A stretch of DNA of 64,000 nt from Glandiceps talaboti (GCF_964340395.1 NC_135551.1:31558955-31622954), one strand, 5' to 3'. Shown: positions 35,401 to 47,040, counted from the stretch's first letter. A program made the numbers and translations. Notes: generated by a model from the sequence alone, not told the origin.

Positions 35401-38400
35401 TGATAATTATGTAAGTGAATTGATATCTTAGCTTTTAAAATCAAAGATATTAATGTGTATAATAATTCCATTTCTTTCCCTTGAGACTGCTTCTAGTAAT
35501 TGTCTTCTAGTAATTAAATGTATTCTGTTTACAGTCCAATCTTACTGGTAATTTTACATGTGTTTTCTGGGATTTCGACCGTCATGGTGAGTAATACTGA
35601 CACAGAGGATAATTTAATATCTCGAGTCCACGATTTCTTCTTTTCTCAATATTCCTATTTATTGGGAACCAATTCTGATGACAGTTTTTAGTGATTGCTC
35701 GAGGACCAGTTATCACTGGTATTTTGCTCAGGTAGGACGATTAGAGTCTATTAGCACCCTGTTGCATACACAAATTTATCAAGAAACTATACTCTGCGAT
35801 TATCTTGATTTATCATGAAGGCTTTGTTGTTCATGGTTAATTATGAAGTTACTTTTTCTTATTGATATATGGCCATTCTTGGATTGGAGTGGAAGTGACA
35901 ACCGAGATACTTTTGCTAGCTAAAAAGAGTAAGGGTTTCAATTTGCAATACATCGCAAAATGCCATTTCTTCTCAGATCTCACTTCTTCCATAGGTGGTA
36001 ATGGTGGCTGGTCACGTGACGGGTGCTCGGTCTCGGAGACGAGCAAACACGATAACGTCAAAATCTGCGAATGTGATCATCTCACGAATTTTGCCCTACT
36101 TATGGTAAGAAATGTCTTAAAATTCATATTTGTGTTGCCACACCCTTTTTTGACAGAATAATGACGGTTAAATCAAACATGTTACCAAAGAAGGTACAAG
36201 ATGACAAAATCGTTATTATACTACTATTCAAGTAAATTAGCATTTCATGCTATCTAGGATAGCGTTTGAGATTCGAAACCAATGATTAAATGAGAACATA
36301 CGATATTATTATACATATATTAACATTCTCAATATAAACTCCCAAAAAAAAGTCGTTCACAAACCTCGACAGGATTATTGTAGCGTGCAAGTAGTATGGT
36401 CTGTTATTCTGTACATCCAAGGCCATCGGCCCAAAATACAAATGTAGTTGCTTGATTTTTGAAGACAGTATTAACTACGAAAAAAATTAGTGGAAATGTT
36501 ACAAATGAAATTATGATAAATTTACATAAATCTCTCTATGTAATTTCATTGCATGAAATGTAAATACAGCAAGGCGTTGAAGAATATGTACATTATCTGA
36601 TGAAAGAAAATTGATGAATTTATCAGTAGTTGGAGGTTCAAAGTAAAAACTTGGTAAATAGTTAGTTGTAGCGTGCAAGTCTAAGGCATGAATAAAATGT
36701 ACAAATTAGGACCGTGACCCTTACGTGTACATTATTTACTCAAATTGAGAAAGCTATAGGACACCAGGAACACCAATAAAACAACGTTTGAATATGATTG
36801 TCTAAAATCACTGACCACTTACTTGCTAATACATGTAGTAGGAATGTATAACTTTCTCTCTAGATTACTCACAGACACATGTAGTAGATAATTCTATATC
36901 TGGATTACTCACAGACACATGTAGTAGAAATGTACAACTTTCTATCTGGCTTACTCCCAGACACATGTAGTAGAAATGTATAACTTTCTATCTGGCTTGG
37001 TCACAGACACATGTAGTAGAAATGTATGACTTTCTCTCTAGATTACTCACAGACACATGTAGTAGATAATTCTATATCTGGATTACTCACAGACACATCT
37101 AGTAGAAATGTATAACTTTCTATCTGGCTTACCCACAGACACATGTAGTAGAAATGTACAACTTTCTATCTGGCTTACTCACAGACACATGTAGTAGAAA
37201 TGTACAACTTTCTATCTGGCTTGGTCACAGACACATGTAGTAGAAATGTATAACTTCTATCTCGATTACCCACAGACACATGTAGTAGAAATGTATAACT
37301 TCTATCTCGATTACTCACAGACACATGTAGTAGAAATGTATGACTTTCTATCTGGCTTACCCACAGACACATGTAGTAGAAATGTACAACTTTCTATCTG
37401 GCTTACTCACAGACACATGTAGTAGAAATGTACAACTTTCTATCTGGCTTACCCACAGACACATGTAGTAGAAATGTTTGACTTTCTATCTGGCTTACCC
37501 ACAGACACATGTAGTAGAAATGTATGACTTTCTCTCTAGATTACTCACAGACACATGTAGTAGAAATGTATAACTTTCTATCTGGCTTACTCACAGACAC
37601 ATGTAGTAGAAATGTATAACTTTCTATCTGGCTTACTCACAGACACATGTAGTAGAAATGTATAACTTCTATCTGGCTTGGTCACAGACACATGTAGTAG
37701 AAATGTACAACTTTCTATCTGGCTTGGTCACAGACACATGTAGTAGAAATGTATAACTTTCTATCTGGCTTACCCACAGACACATGTAGTAGATAATTCT
37801 ATATCTGGATTACTCACAGACACATGTAGTAGAAATGTATAACTTTCTATCTGGCTTACCCACAGACACATGTAGTAGAAATGTATAACTTTCTATCTGG
37901 CTTACTCACAGACACATGTAGTAGAAATGTATAACTTTCTATCTGGCTTGGTCACAGACACATGTAGTAGAAATGTACAACTTTCTATCTGGCTTGGTCA
38001 CAGACACATGTAGTAGAAATGTATGACTTTCTATCTGGCTTGGTCACAGACACATGTAGTAGAAATGTACAACTTTCTATCTGGCTTGGTCACAGACACA
38101 TGTAGTAGAAATGTATAACTTTCTATCTGGCTTGGTCACAGACACATGTAGTAGAAATGTATGACTTTCTATCTGGCTTGGTCACAGACACATGTAGTAG
38201 AAATGTATGACTTTCTCTCTAGATTACTCACAGACACATGTAGTAGATAATTCTATATCTGGATTACTCACAGACACATGTAGTAGAAATGTATAACTTT
38301 CTAGCTGGATTACTCACAGACACATCTAGTAGAAATGTATGACTTTCTCTCTGGCTTACCCACAGACACATGTAGTAGATAATTCTATATCTGGATTACT

Positions 38401-41400
38401 CACAGACACATGTAGAAATGTATAACTTTCTAGCTGGATTACTCACAGACACATCTAGTAGAAATGTATAACTTTCTATCTGGCTTACCCACAGACACAT
38501 GTAGTAGATAATTCTATATCTGGATTACTCACAGACACATGTAGAAATGTATAACTTTCTAGCTGGATTACTCACAGACACATCTAGTAGAAATGTATAA
38601 CTTTCTATCTGGCTTGGTCACAGACACATGTAGTAGAAATGTACAACTTTCTATCTGGCTTGGTCACAGACACATGTAGTAGAAATGTATGACTTTCTAT
38701 CTGGCTTGGTCACAGACACATGTAGTAGAAATGTACAACTTTCTATCTGGCTTGGTCACAGACACATGTAGTAGAAATGTATAACTTTCTATCTGGCTTG
38801 GTCACAGACACATGTAGTAGAAATGTATGACTTTCTATCTGGCTTGGTCACAGACACATGTAGTAGAAATGTATGACTTTCTCTCTAGATTACTCACAGA
38901 CACATGTAGTAGATAATTCTATATCTGGATTACTCACAGACACATGTAGAAATGTATAACTTTCTAGCTGGATTACTCACAGACACATCTAGTAGAAATG
39001 TATAACTTTCCATCTGGCTTACCCACAGACACATGTAGTAGAAATGTATAACTTCTATCTGGCTTACTCGCAACACTGATAACATGTACTGAATACCTCA
39101 ACTACTTTTCTATGTAGGATGTTTATGACGTAGGGAATGACATTGACCCAACCAATCAGGAAGCGTTTTCTATTATAAGCTATGTAGGATGTGGTATATC
39201 CTTACTGTCATTGGTGGTTACCATAGTGACGCTGGTCTTCTTCAGGTTATTAATCTATTTTATTGTTATAACTGTAGTCGCTGTTCGCAGTCACTATCAC
39301 GTTTATATCTAATATTATTTGCCCTCTTTATTATTCTAATTAGAGAGTGGGAGGGGTGTTACTGAAATTTGTCCTGTCAACCCACACATGGTTAAACATA
39401 AACACGTTTGAATACTTTTATTGCCATAGTCTGAAAATACCACTTAAAATCAAAATGCATTTATATTTGATAAGATAAATGTGCATTCGTCTAGCATTCA
39501 AATGTTAAAAAATGATAATACGTGACATTTATCACTGTAGATTGTTATTTATCCTGGCATCTGGGATGGTATATTTTGACCTTTGTTACCTTTTTTGTTT
39601 ACATTGTAATTCATACTTGGATATCTTTCTCCTCCAGCAAACGAAGAGACAGATTAACCAAGATATTACTTAATCTCTGCTGTGCACTATGCATGGTACA
39701 GGTTATATTTCTGATTGGTTCATTCTTTGTGGACTTTGCACCAATCATACCTGAGGTCTGTACAGCCATAGCCGTGCTGTTACACTATTTCCTATTGGTT
39801 GTAATGGCATGGATGGTATTGGAAGCAATCCAGATGTATTTGTTGCTGGTGAAAGTATTTCAGGCCTACTACAGAAACTTCATGGTCAAAATTTCGATAA
39901 TTGGCTGGGGTAAGTACATATAATAAAACATTAAATTAGTTTCTCGTTAGTCATTATATCAATTCTGGTTGTAAAAATAGTTGGTATGTAAGCATGCTTT
40001 GAATGGAATGCGATCAGAGGAAACCAAACCTGGTGTCTTATGTAAATGCAACCCTCCGATTACGACCCTCCTTAGATCCCATCGCTGCCATCATATTAAA
40101 ATTATAAAGGCAATGGTTACTTCCCGAGGCCGCTACTACCACCAAGGTGAATTTGTGTGAAGGCAATGCATTAATTAATTCCCATGTTTGGATCCGATTG
40201 GCAGCGCTGTAAAAATGAACCTCCCCTCGAAACCCCCTTCTCCCCCCCCCCCACCACCACCACACCACACACTGTCATCCTGTGGTAAAAGCAAGTTTGT
40301 GTCCGACTCATTATAGTTTATCCCCAGGTAGAGGACAAAGTGATATGATTAAAGCAATGTTTTGTTTTATGTTCACCATAACTTAGGTATTCCATTGGTT
40401 ATTGTAGTCATCACTGTTGCAGTGGACGTTGGTAACTATGGCTACCGTTATAACAATACGTTGTAAGTAAAACAATTCTGTAGTATTTAACCGTTATATA
40501 CTACCTTTATAGTTATTGTAATAAAAAAACACACGCCAGTTTAAATGTTGTCAAAGTATGATAACATCGAGAATATCAATTCCTGTTATTGTATAATTGT
40601 ACCTGTCACTTCTGTGCACCACTGTCAATTGCTACACATATGTATATAATTTACATGATAAGCAGTTGGCTTTAATACCAACCTCTGCAATATCAAAAAT
40701 AAAAAATAACAAAGGAATGTGCTTACGCAGCTGTCCCTCGGATTTTCAGAGCCCGTTACTTTGTTACGTAATCTAGTATTTCTAGTGACCCGATGCTTTT
40801 GAAATAAAAACTTGTAAGTATTTTTATCTGTCTGTATCCGTCCATCCTTACATCATCTAGCTAGCCAACTCACCATAGTATCTAATATTTGTCTATCGAT
40901 CTATCTATATATCCCTTTATTCAATTGCTTAATATTTACCTTTATTTTGATGATTTACAGATGTTGGTTGTCCAGATATGCCTTCCTTGGTGCATTCCTA
41001 GCCCCGATGTCTTTGGTCCTCATTTTCAACACAGTAATCTTTTGTCTTGTCATCTATCAAATCTGTGGATTGAACTCCAAGGCACTGACAGCCAATGAAC
41101 GCTTTACTATCACAGCCCAACTGAGAGCAGCCGTTGGGTTTATGGTACTACTCGGACTGACTTGGATACTAGCCATCTTTGCTATCGGTGATGCCAGCTT
41201 AGTCTTCCAGTATTTGTTTGCTATATTCAACTCACTTCAAGGCTTGTTTATTTTCATCTTTCACTGTGCCATGAAGAAGGAAATCCAAAGTGAATGGAGG
41301 AAGTCGTTCTGCAAGTGTATCGTGGACAAATATACATCTAATGGTAAGTATTTATAATCTACGCGATATCACCATTATTCAATATCAAAGAGAAATCTAC

Positions 41401-43354
41401 AAATAGTTTAAATGACATGAGCATCTTTTGAGAGAATTCCAACTTAATCATTTTTTTCTTCAGGTCAATTGATAAGGCCTAAGAAAAGGTTGGATTTGTT
41501 ATTTTATTTTATTTTATTTTATTTTATTTTATTTTATTTTATTTTATTTTATTTTATTATGTCTTCGAAGATCTGTTCAAATGTTCTCTTTATATGTACA
41601 GAGGTCAACAGAGGTCAACAGAGACTTTTCATTAATGTAATCTCACTTTCTGTACGACACATAGAAGACATCGTGTAGTACTGTATTCCACCATGTTGTT
41701 TTGATCACGTGAGGGAATGAAATGTCTTCGATTTTTTATGTAAATCATAGCAAAATACACAAACATGCAATCATTGGGTACACATACCTCAGATGCTTGT
41801 CAAAAGAAATTGAATTTGTACCTTTATTTCAAGAGAAGGAAAATCTTACATCGTGTTTAATAGGTTCTTGTTGCCATGACAAAAGAGTATTTAGTTTGAA
41901 TTTATTAGACAACGTTTTCCTACTTGGTAAAATAATATGAAACAACAAATAATAGATAAATATATAAAAATTGATATAAATAAAAAAATTGAAAATGTGC
42001 AAATGTTTGTTGCAGACGATGATTTGGTATGTGTTTAGACTGTCGACAGTCGCTTGCGCTCCCCCCCCCCCCCTACGTTTTATCTAAACTCCGATCCGGC
42101 GCAATACCAGTCTAGAGTCGCAAACTGATATCGAGGGCCGAAGGCCCGAGCTTGGGCCCAGGGCCTTCGCAATTCGGCCCTCGAAATGAAATCAGTTTGC
42201 GATTATACTAGTGTTGCGCCGGACCGGAGTTTAGATAAAACGTAGGAAAAAAGGCGCGAGCGACTGTCGACAGTCTAGTATGTGTTGTTCACATTATTTT
42301 GTCAAAACCTTGTAAAGTTTATTTTATTATTAAATAAAAATCCAAAATAGCTACTCATCTGTCACCTATTTGGCCACCCATACACCATAATGCAATATTA
42401 ATAACAATTTCATAAACGTGAGTAGTGATAGCACCATTCTACAAATATAGATAATTGTGATAGCCAAGTTTCCTTCCACTCTTTGTACTGCAGGTGACAC
42501 TGACACATCTAGAAAGGCAACGGATGTGAAGTACAATTATAATACACATGAAAGTGAAGTCAAAATGGGTAAGGCATTAAGAATAGTAGAAAATGTCGAG
42601 GAATCAATGTTATACATTTGAATGAAATGGTCATTCGTTGATATACAAAGGATTTTATGTATAATAGACTCTGAGTTAACACAAAAAGATGGAAGATGCC
42701 TAATTGGTTTTATTCGAACTATCCAAGAACTTAAGACGAAATTCTGAAGATACATTGTTACATTTGGTATTGTATGTATGTGTATTTATGTATGTATGTA
42801 TGTATGTATGTATGTATGTATGTATGTATGTATGTATGTATGTATGTATGTATGTATGTATGTATGTATGTATGTATGTATGTATGTGTGTGTCTGTGTG
42901 TATGTGTGTATGTATGTGTGTGTGTTTTTGTGTGTATGTATGTGTGTGTGTGTGTGTGTTTCTATGTCACTGAATGTCTCAGGATACTCATCTATAAAGC
43001 CTATCTCATTTAAAACGAAAGAGATTGTCATAGATGATGTCATAAAGACAATAATGTTAAATAGACATGTGTATTCACACGTAATGGTGACCTAGCAAGT
43101 TTAATTTTTTATTCGATGTTAAAAGTAGAGTGTTGTATCATGCTATACCCAGTGATATATCATTGCATTGAAACCAGGGTAAAATAATTGAAATTTGTTT
43201 TCAATAGAGTTGCTAACTACTGACCTTTGATTACTATTCCATTAATGTAGAGTTATCTGTGTTATCAGTTCAATAAATGAGAAATATAAAGGGTTGATTG
43301 GATTTTGTTCGTTTCTTTTTAGATTCTTCAACTGTGACAACGGGTCATATGTAG
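28361..43354 (+). CDS. Gene C: CTLD-HormR-GAIN-GPS-7TM adhesion GPCR, complete
   Basis: Seventeen exons, 2661 nt, 886 aa, all phases equal to gene B. Start ATG 28361 (a second ATG follows at once) with a hydrophobic signal peptide. CTLD about 34-180 with a QPDN motif (galactose type in known lectins) where B has EPN. HormR about 205-300. GAIN about 303-528, more diverged than in B. GPS about 520-565 with CECDHLTNFALLM, the canonical tethered-agonist form. 7TM about 575-840; short Ser/Thr tail. It is a predicted self-cleaving surface receptor; glycan binding is inferred. Introns are inflated by repeats: a 720-bp TGTGT tract, a 2.2-kb 46-bp array and a fold-back element with a 9-bp target duplication. 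Confidence 0.93.
28959..29316 (+). CDS. Gene C exon 2: C-type lectin domain, main part
   Basis: It encodes WSDSVTYCHNLNAKHG, KLASFDS, YWVGCDD, W.LNGS and WAPSQPDN, then HCCQL. QPD is the galactose-type motif in characterised lectins. It ends in TG|G as gene B does; donor is GTTAGT. Confidence 0.92.
29413..29545. repeat. (GAAC/GAAT/GGAT)n tract
   Basis: Mixed tetranucleotide tract about 100 bp after the lectin exon of gene C. Confidence 0.92.
29909..30308. repeat. 35-bp minisatellite, about 11 copies
   Basis: Unit: AAGCAGTATAGTGCACATAC plus ATTTTAGTACTGTCC, with A/G variation at one place. It lies in the intron that splits the lectin domain. Since 35 is not a multiple of 3, the long minus-strand frames here cycle through three phases and are not genes. 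Confidence 0.95.
30444..30526 (+). CDS. Gene C exon 3: end of C-type lectin domain
   Basis: 83 nt. FKLDDGYCHEGKRFICQI is the final CTLD strand; LDD stands where WND is usual. Confidence 0.9.
30778..30940. repeat. (CTGT/CTGC)n microsatellite
   Basis: Tetranucleotide tract in the intron between the lectin and HormR exons of gene C. Confidence 0.93.
31088..31331 (+). CDS. Gene C exon 4: linker and HormR domain, first part
   Basis: 244 nt, longer than the gene B exon through an N-glycosylation-rich linker. The HormR signature is LCPAE, GMILWPNTSIG and VKCPYN. Ends in TG|T (Cys). Confidence 0.9.
31345..31728. repeat. (CTGT)n then (ATGT)n microsatellite
   Basis: It begins about a dozen bases after the donor of exon 4. 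CTGT units run to about 31495 and ATGT units to about 31728. Confidence 0.95.
31829..31950 (+). CDS. Gene C exon 5: HormR domain, end
   Basis: 122 nt. AQWEKPDTSECLSRSEVTRR aligns with VQWGQADTKEC of gene B. Donor GTAGTA. Confidence 0.87.
32287..32496. repeat. (TTA)n/(GGT)n compound microsatellite
   Basis: Trinucleotide TTA tract of about 160 bp, followed by a GGT tract of about 50 bp, in the intron before the GAIN exons of gene C. Confidence 0.95.
32791..33132 (-). mobile_element. tRNA-derived SINE, family 2, with possible target duplication
   Basis: On the minus strand the head at about 33118 contains TGGTTAGCGTGACTGG (A box) and GCAGGTTCGAGCCC (B box). The tail domain reads TTGTAAAGCGCTTTGAGCAC.. 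and ..AAAGCGCTATATAAAAA, ending in an ATT repeat. CTATAATA flanks both ends (32791-32798, 33125-33132). Confidence 0.82.
33309..33504 (+). CDS. Gene C exon 6: GAIN subdomain A
   Basis: 196 nt, 36 nt shorter than in A and B. LKTLTMEYGNLQEDEINLVM aligns with the gene B exon; the SEENGTDV motif is replaced by SRQSEIDI. Confidence 0.86.
33761..33911 (+). CDS. Gene C exon 7: GAIN domain
   Basis: 151 nt. VEKLSLIVQL helix and IESPEIKMVV strand, as in paralogues; donor GTACCG. Confidence 0.87.
33990..34710. repeat. (TGTGT)n pentanucleotide array with higher-order copies
   Basis: About 720 bp of TGTGT units with C, A and G substitutions. Marked variant blocks (for example the TGATGAGTTG block near 34302 and again near 34568) recur about 265 bp apart, which shows higher-order duplication. 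All long open frames here are repeat artefacts. Confidence 0.95.
34775..34927 (+). CDS. Gene C exon 8: GAIN subdomain B
   Basis: 153 nt, phase 0. IRIPKSVFTNLKS aligns with the LPESLFDNL segment; ends LFK at donor GTAGGT. Confidence 0.88.
35123..35248 (+). CDS. Gene C exon 9: GAIN subdomain B
   Basis: 126 nt. AAASIGDLKITNLEDPIKI is the conserved strand; acceptor CGTAATAG. Confidence 0.88.
35535..35586 (+). CDS. Gene C exon 10: GPS motif, first half
   Basis: 52 nt encoding FTCVFWDFDRH; donor GTGAGT, exit phase 1. Confidence 0.88.
35995..36104 (+). CDS. Gene C exon 11: GPS cleavage site
   Basis: GGWSRDGC and CECDHLTNFALLM. All GPS cysteines and HL/T are present; TNFALLM is the textbook tethered agonist. 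Confidence 0.94.
36845..39068. repeat. 46-bp minisatellite, nearly 50 copies, two unit types
   Basis: Main unit: TTACTCACAGACACATGTAG plus TAGAAATGTATAACTTTCTA plus TCTGGC. A second type has TAGATAATTCTATATCTGGA. Long blocks recur (about 38.06-38.26 kb against 38.69-38.96 kb). It fills the intron between the GPS exon and the TM1 exon of gene C and ends about 50 bp before its acceptor. Confidence 0.95.
39118..39245 (+). CDS. Gene C exon 12: TM1
   Basis: 128 nt. AFSIISYVGCGISLLSLVV is TM1; acceptor CTATGTAG; donor GTTATT. Confidence 0.93.
39638..39909 (+). CDS. Gene C exon 13: TM2-TM3
   Basis: 272 nt. TKILLNLCCALCMVQVIF is TM2 and HYFLLVVMAWMVLEAIQMY is TM3; ends IGWG. Confidence 0.95.
40387..40462 (+). 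CDS. Gene C exon 14: TM4
   Basis: 76 nt. IPLVIVVITVAVDVGNYG; donor GTAAGT. Confidence 0.92.
40961..41343 (+). CDS. Gene C exon 15: TM5-TM7
   Basis: 383 nt. CWLSRYAFLGAFLAPMSLV starts TM5; GLNSKALTANERFTITAQL is the same loop 3 as in gene B. GLTWILAIFAIGDA is TM6, and NSLQGLFIFIFHC is TM7. Confidence 0.96.
41499..41557. repeat. (TTTTA)n microsatellite
   Basis: Pentanucleotide tract in the intron after the TM5-TM7 exon of gene C. Confidence 0.95.
42027..42286. mobile_element. Fold-back DNA element with 9-bp target duplication
   Basis: GTATGTGTT occurs at 42027-42035 and again at 42278-42286. Between them, the ends TAGACTGTCGACAGTCGC are inverted copies, and the inverted similarity continues inward (ACGTTTTATCTAAACTCCG, CGGCGCAA, GCAAACTGAT, TCGAGGGCCGA). 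It is GC-rich against its AT-rich surroundings and has no open frame. A 9-bp duplication is typical of Mutator-like elements; that class is an inference. Confidence 0.92.
42494..42568 (+). CDS. Gene C exon 16: cytoplasmic tail
   Basis: 75 nt. GDTDTSRKATDVKYNYNT and ends EVKM at donor GTAAGG, matching gene B exon 16. Confidence 0.84.
42772..42960. repeat. (TATG)n/(TG)n microsatellite
   Basis: Tetranucleotide tract that decays into TG repeats, in the last intron of gene C. Confidence 0.95.
43323..43354 (+). CDS. Gene C exon 17: end of cytoplasmic tail
   Basis: Acceptor CTTTTTAG; reads DSSTVTTGHM-stop. The DSST start is shared with gene B. An alternative frame across this exon stays open to 43503 but does not continue the tail frame. 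Confidence 0.8.
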
Positions 43355-43574
43355 TATTGGATTTGGATATGACGTCACGCCATCGGATCAGTCATGCAAT
43401 GCCAACGAGTTTGGACTTCCAAACCACACGCGGACTATTGATTAAGCTAGCAAGGAAAATTTATAGGTTGCCAACGCAATGCCAAGAGATTAGTGATCAG
43501 TAACCATTGATATAGGAATTAATCTATCATTATACATTATTATGTAGAAGTGTGGGTCTGTGTATCTGCATGTC

Positions 43575-43640
43575 TTTGTTTGTGATTGTGTATGTGTATG
43601 TGTATGTGTGTGTGTATGTGTATGTGTATGTGTGTGTGTT
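43575..43640. repeat. (TG)n/(TATG)n microsatellite
   Basis: Short imperfect TG/TATG tract after gene C. Confidence 0.9.
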
Positions 43641-44500
43641 TTATCCATAACGTCATTGATATTGCGATACAACTTTGTGCACAAGGCTATCTTACTTACT
43701 AACACCACAGAAGAATGGAATATTACAGTAGTAATGAACTGAAGAAAACACAGTCATGTCAACATTCACATTTTAACAATATGGTAATCAACATACTAAA
43801 GGAGCAAGATATGTGTACATCTAATATTAGCATGTACAATAATGCGACGATTACTTTTCCACATCTTGTCAATACGAAATTTGTTGAAGATTTAGTTCCC
43901 CGAAGGGGAGACTATTACAATGGGTTCCGTCAATCCGTCCATCTGTCCGTCCGTAATCGTCATTTCAATATCCGATTTCAAACAAACCTAGCACAAATGT
44001 CAGACATATATGCATGTTACTTTGTTACGCGAAATGTGCGAGTTTGATGACCGAATGCATGGTTGCCATAGCTGTGGTCAAAAATCAATATTTACTCTCT
44101 AACTCAAAAGCTTCTACCTTTAAGACAATGACCTTGACTTTGACCTTCAGGGTCGAGTATATCAAATTGAACTATTTCTTGCACATGGCATTCACTTTGT
44201 AGCACTTTAATATGTGAGGCCAATATCTATATATCATGTCTAAAACAGACACTTTGAAATACAGTATTTATCCGCTGCCACTATTATTTTAAATCATGCC
44301 GCCATACAGCCATGCACAGAGAAGTACATTTTGTATTTGAGGGGAATTGTGTCTCTATGAAGACTTTCTTAATACTCGGACAACATTAATTTGAAAACTT
44401 TCCCAGAGGATCAATACATGTCACATGGTGTAAAACGATTCTTTCAGTTACTCAGATTTATTGTTTATTATACCGTGCACAAGCCAAGTTATTGTATTTC

Positions 44501-44846
44501 AATAAAATATATGGATTATATACCCAAAGTGTCCTACGTCACGATAAACCGTGACTTCGTCACTGTTTCAATAAAATATATGGATTATATACCCAAAGTG
44601 TTCTACGTCACGATAAACCGTGACTTCGTCACTGTTTCAATAAAATATACGGATTATATACCCAAAGTGTTCTACGTCACGATAAACCGTGACTTCGTCA
44701 CTGTTTCAATGAAATATACGGATTATATACCCAAAGTGTTCTACGTCACGATAAACCGTGACTTCGTCACTGTTTCAATGAAATATACGGATTATATACC
44801 CAAAGTGTTCTACGTCACCATAAACCGTGACTTCGTCACTGTTCTT
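44501..44846. repeat. 69-bp minisatellite, 5 copies
   Basis: Each unit contains TACGTCACGATAAACCGTGA, in which GTCACG and CGTGAC form a hairpin, plus CTTCGTCAC. Copies differ by only a few bases. Because 69 is a multiple of 3, the array stays open as 23-residue repeats; no other sign of a gene is seen. Confidence 0.93.
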
Positions 44847-44958
44847 TCTGAAATGCTTGAAACACGATCGAGCTAAATCGCCATTCTTCTTTCCCTTTTT
44901 CCATAAATTGTGCTTAAAGAGATATTAGCATTGCTTAGTATTTGTCTTTATTCAGTCT

Positions 44959-45041
44959 GAAAATACGTATGACCTACGCATTTGTCACTACTCGTCTAGC
45001 TACTCGTAATGACATGGCCACTTAGGTCACTCGTATTTTAT
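44959..45041. mobile_element. Small inverted-repeat element, copy 1
   Basis: Ends GAAAATACGTATGACCTACG and CACTTAGGTCACTCGTATTT are imperfect inverted copies about 80 bp apart. The right end CTTAGGTCACTCGTATTTT is identical in the element at 61383-61464. Confidence 0.6.
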
Positions 45042-47040
45042 TACTACAATATTTGGAAATAATACCTAATTATGACATATTTTGTTGATATTATACTGGA
45101 TTAACGTTTTGACCACCTCAGAAATGAAAGACAGAAATAAACTTGGTTGAACATAGAAATAGTTCGAAAATGTATATGACGTTCACAACCTTTGTAATTC
45201 GTTATGACGATGTAAATGCAATTGCTGTGCATTGGTAAATTTTAGTATGGAACAGATTGTATTGTACGGATAGTGAGACAAAATAAAGTTAGAATTTAGA
45301 CATGTACCGTTTTCCAATATTTGTCTTTACTGTATGTACTTATGTATGTTTCATCCTTATCCCTTTGTCGTCTACCCCTATTTTGGTTGGAAAATGTTTA
45401 TGTTTTTTTTGTTGATTTGTTTTTTTGATGTTGTTGTTGTTTGTTGTTTTTTATCTACTTGAATACGAGTGTCCTACTGGTATACTACAAGGTATACTAC
45501 CGGCAATTAATGAAACAGATAAAAAAAAGTTTGCAGGGAAAATATTTGACAGTTAGATATACTTTCCTGAGAAGTATTAACTTTTATTTGTCACTTTCAA
45601 ATAGTTTTCTTCTTCTTTAATTTGTCAGTATATAATAGTTTTTTTTCCATTTTATTTTTTAACAAGGGATAATGTAAACTACAAGTGTCACGTTCAGACC
45701 CAGGTTTATCATATATGTTGTAATAATACTGACATGAGGGTAACGAGGTATGTGTGAACAGTTCTGTCCGTGTAGAAGTTAACCGACTTTAAACACAAAT
45801 ATCACAACCCTTTATATACCATTGTTTCGTAGTAATTGGTTGTAAACAGTTGAAAGTTAGCAACTTGTGTTCACGCACAACAATCGGTTCTAAACCAAAG
45901 ACTCGACACGAACATCGACGTATGCAAACGCCCTCATCATAACGTTTAACGATGCATGGCCGTTGGCGTTGAATAGACATTATTTTGTGGGGGCCAGGCC
46001 ACCCAAAGTCCACTAGCCAAAGTTTGGTCGGTCGGGTAATGAGAAACAGACAAATAATAGGATCACCCTTATCCCGAAAGATGGGACAAAAGTCAGAATA
46101 GAGTCCTGACTTACTCCGTTTGCACGGAGGACTAGATGTGTATTAACCGTCGGTAAACTGTCTTACTATATTGCAAGTCTTTTCATTTTTTTCATTTGTA
46201 CTACAATGTACATTTTCCATGAAAAGAACAATATATAAATAACGTATTGTCACGGATGACAAATAAAACGTTCTGATATTCGCAAAGTTTTGATGTGACG
46301 CGAGGTCACAGTGATCTCTCAGCTGTCATGGATTAATACTTAGGACAAATGTTTGCATTTTGCGAATAGTATTCTGAGATGACAACACTAACAGTTATGA
46401 TAATATTATCGATGTCAAATAAAATGACTAATTACAGGAAGATGGAAGCACAATTGTTTACTAGTTACATTCATACATTTGTATTTGTCAATATTATTTG
46501 CATTAAATTAAGGCAACGGCACTCTTTGGTTCATTCATTTATGGTTTTGATGATTTTATCATCCAATCATTTCAGTATTGGATAATTTTATGTTTATAAG
46601 AATTTAAAGTTGGAATAAAATATGGATTCACTTAAGAAGGGAGCGGTAGGAGACAGCTAGGCAAGGAGCGTCCATCTACTCCCTGGTTACTAAAATGGTT
46701 CCATGTTATAACGATGAACATTGTATGTAGTCTGAGTTATTCCCTAAGGTTTGAGGATCCTGGTAATTAAATGTAAAAGTGAAAGTGCTTGAGGGGAGAG
46801 TGAGATATGTGTGGAGAATCAACGGTAACATTAGAGGTCGACGTGAGAGAGTAACCAGTTTAGTAAACACTCGATGTCGATCCCTTTGTTACAGTTATTG
46901 TATCAATTATCGCAGTTGAGGTTATTATTTTCAACTTTGTGTTTGGAACAAAAGATTCACTTAGCACATTGGCCTAAACTAGTTTTTAACCATATTCAAC
47001 TATAATCATAATTATATAAATATTATATGATAATCATAAA

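Noticed and set aside
41462-41680. Extra tail exon of gene C after acceptor TTCTTCAG
   Set aside because: The frame runs into a TTTTA microsatellite and has no match in genes A or B; exon 42494-42568 fits the gene B tail instead.
43294-43503. Open frame over the last exon of gene C
   Set aside because: It is in another phase than the frame carried by exon 16; the correct phase stops at 43354.
44391-44876. 161-residue frame with five 23-residue repeats
   Set aside because: Explained by a 69-bp minisatellite; no other support for coding.
45789-46013. 74-residue minus-strand frame
   Set aside because: No domain and no splice context; length is compatible with chance.
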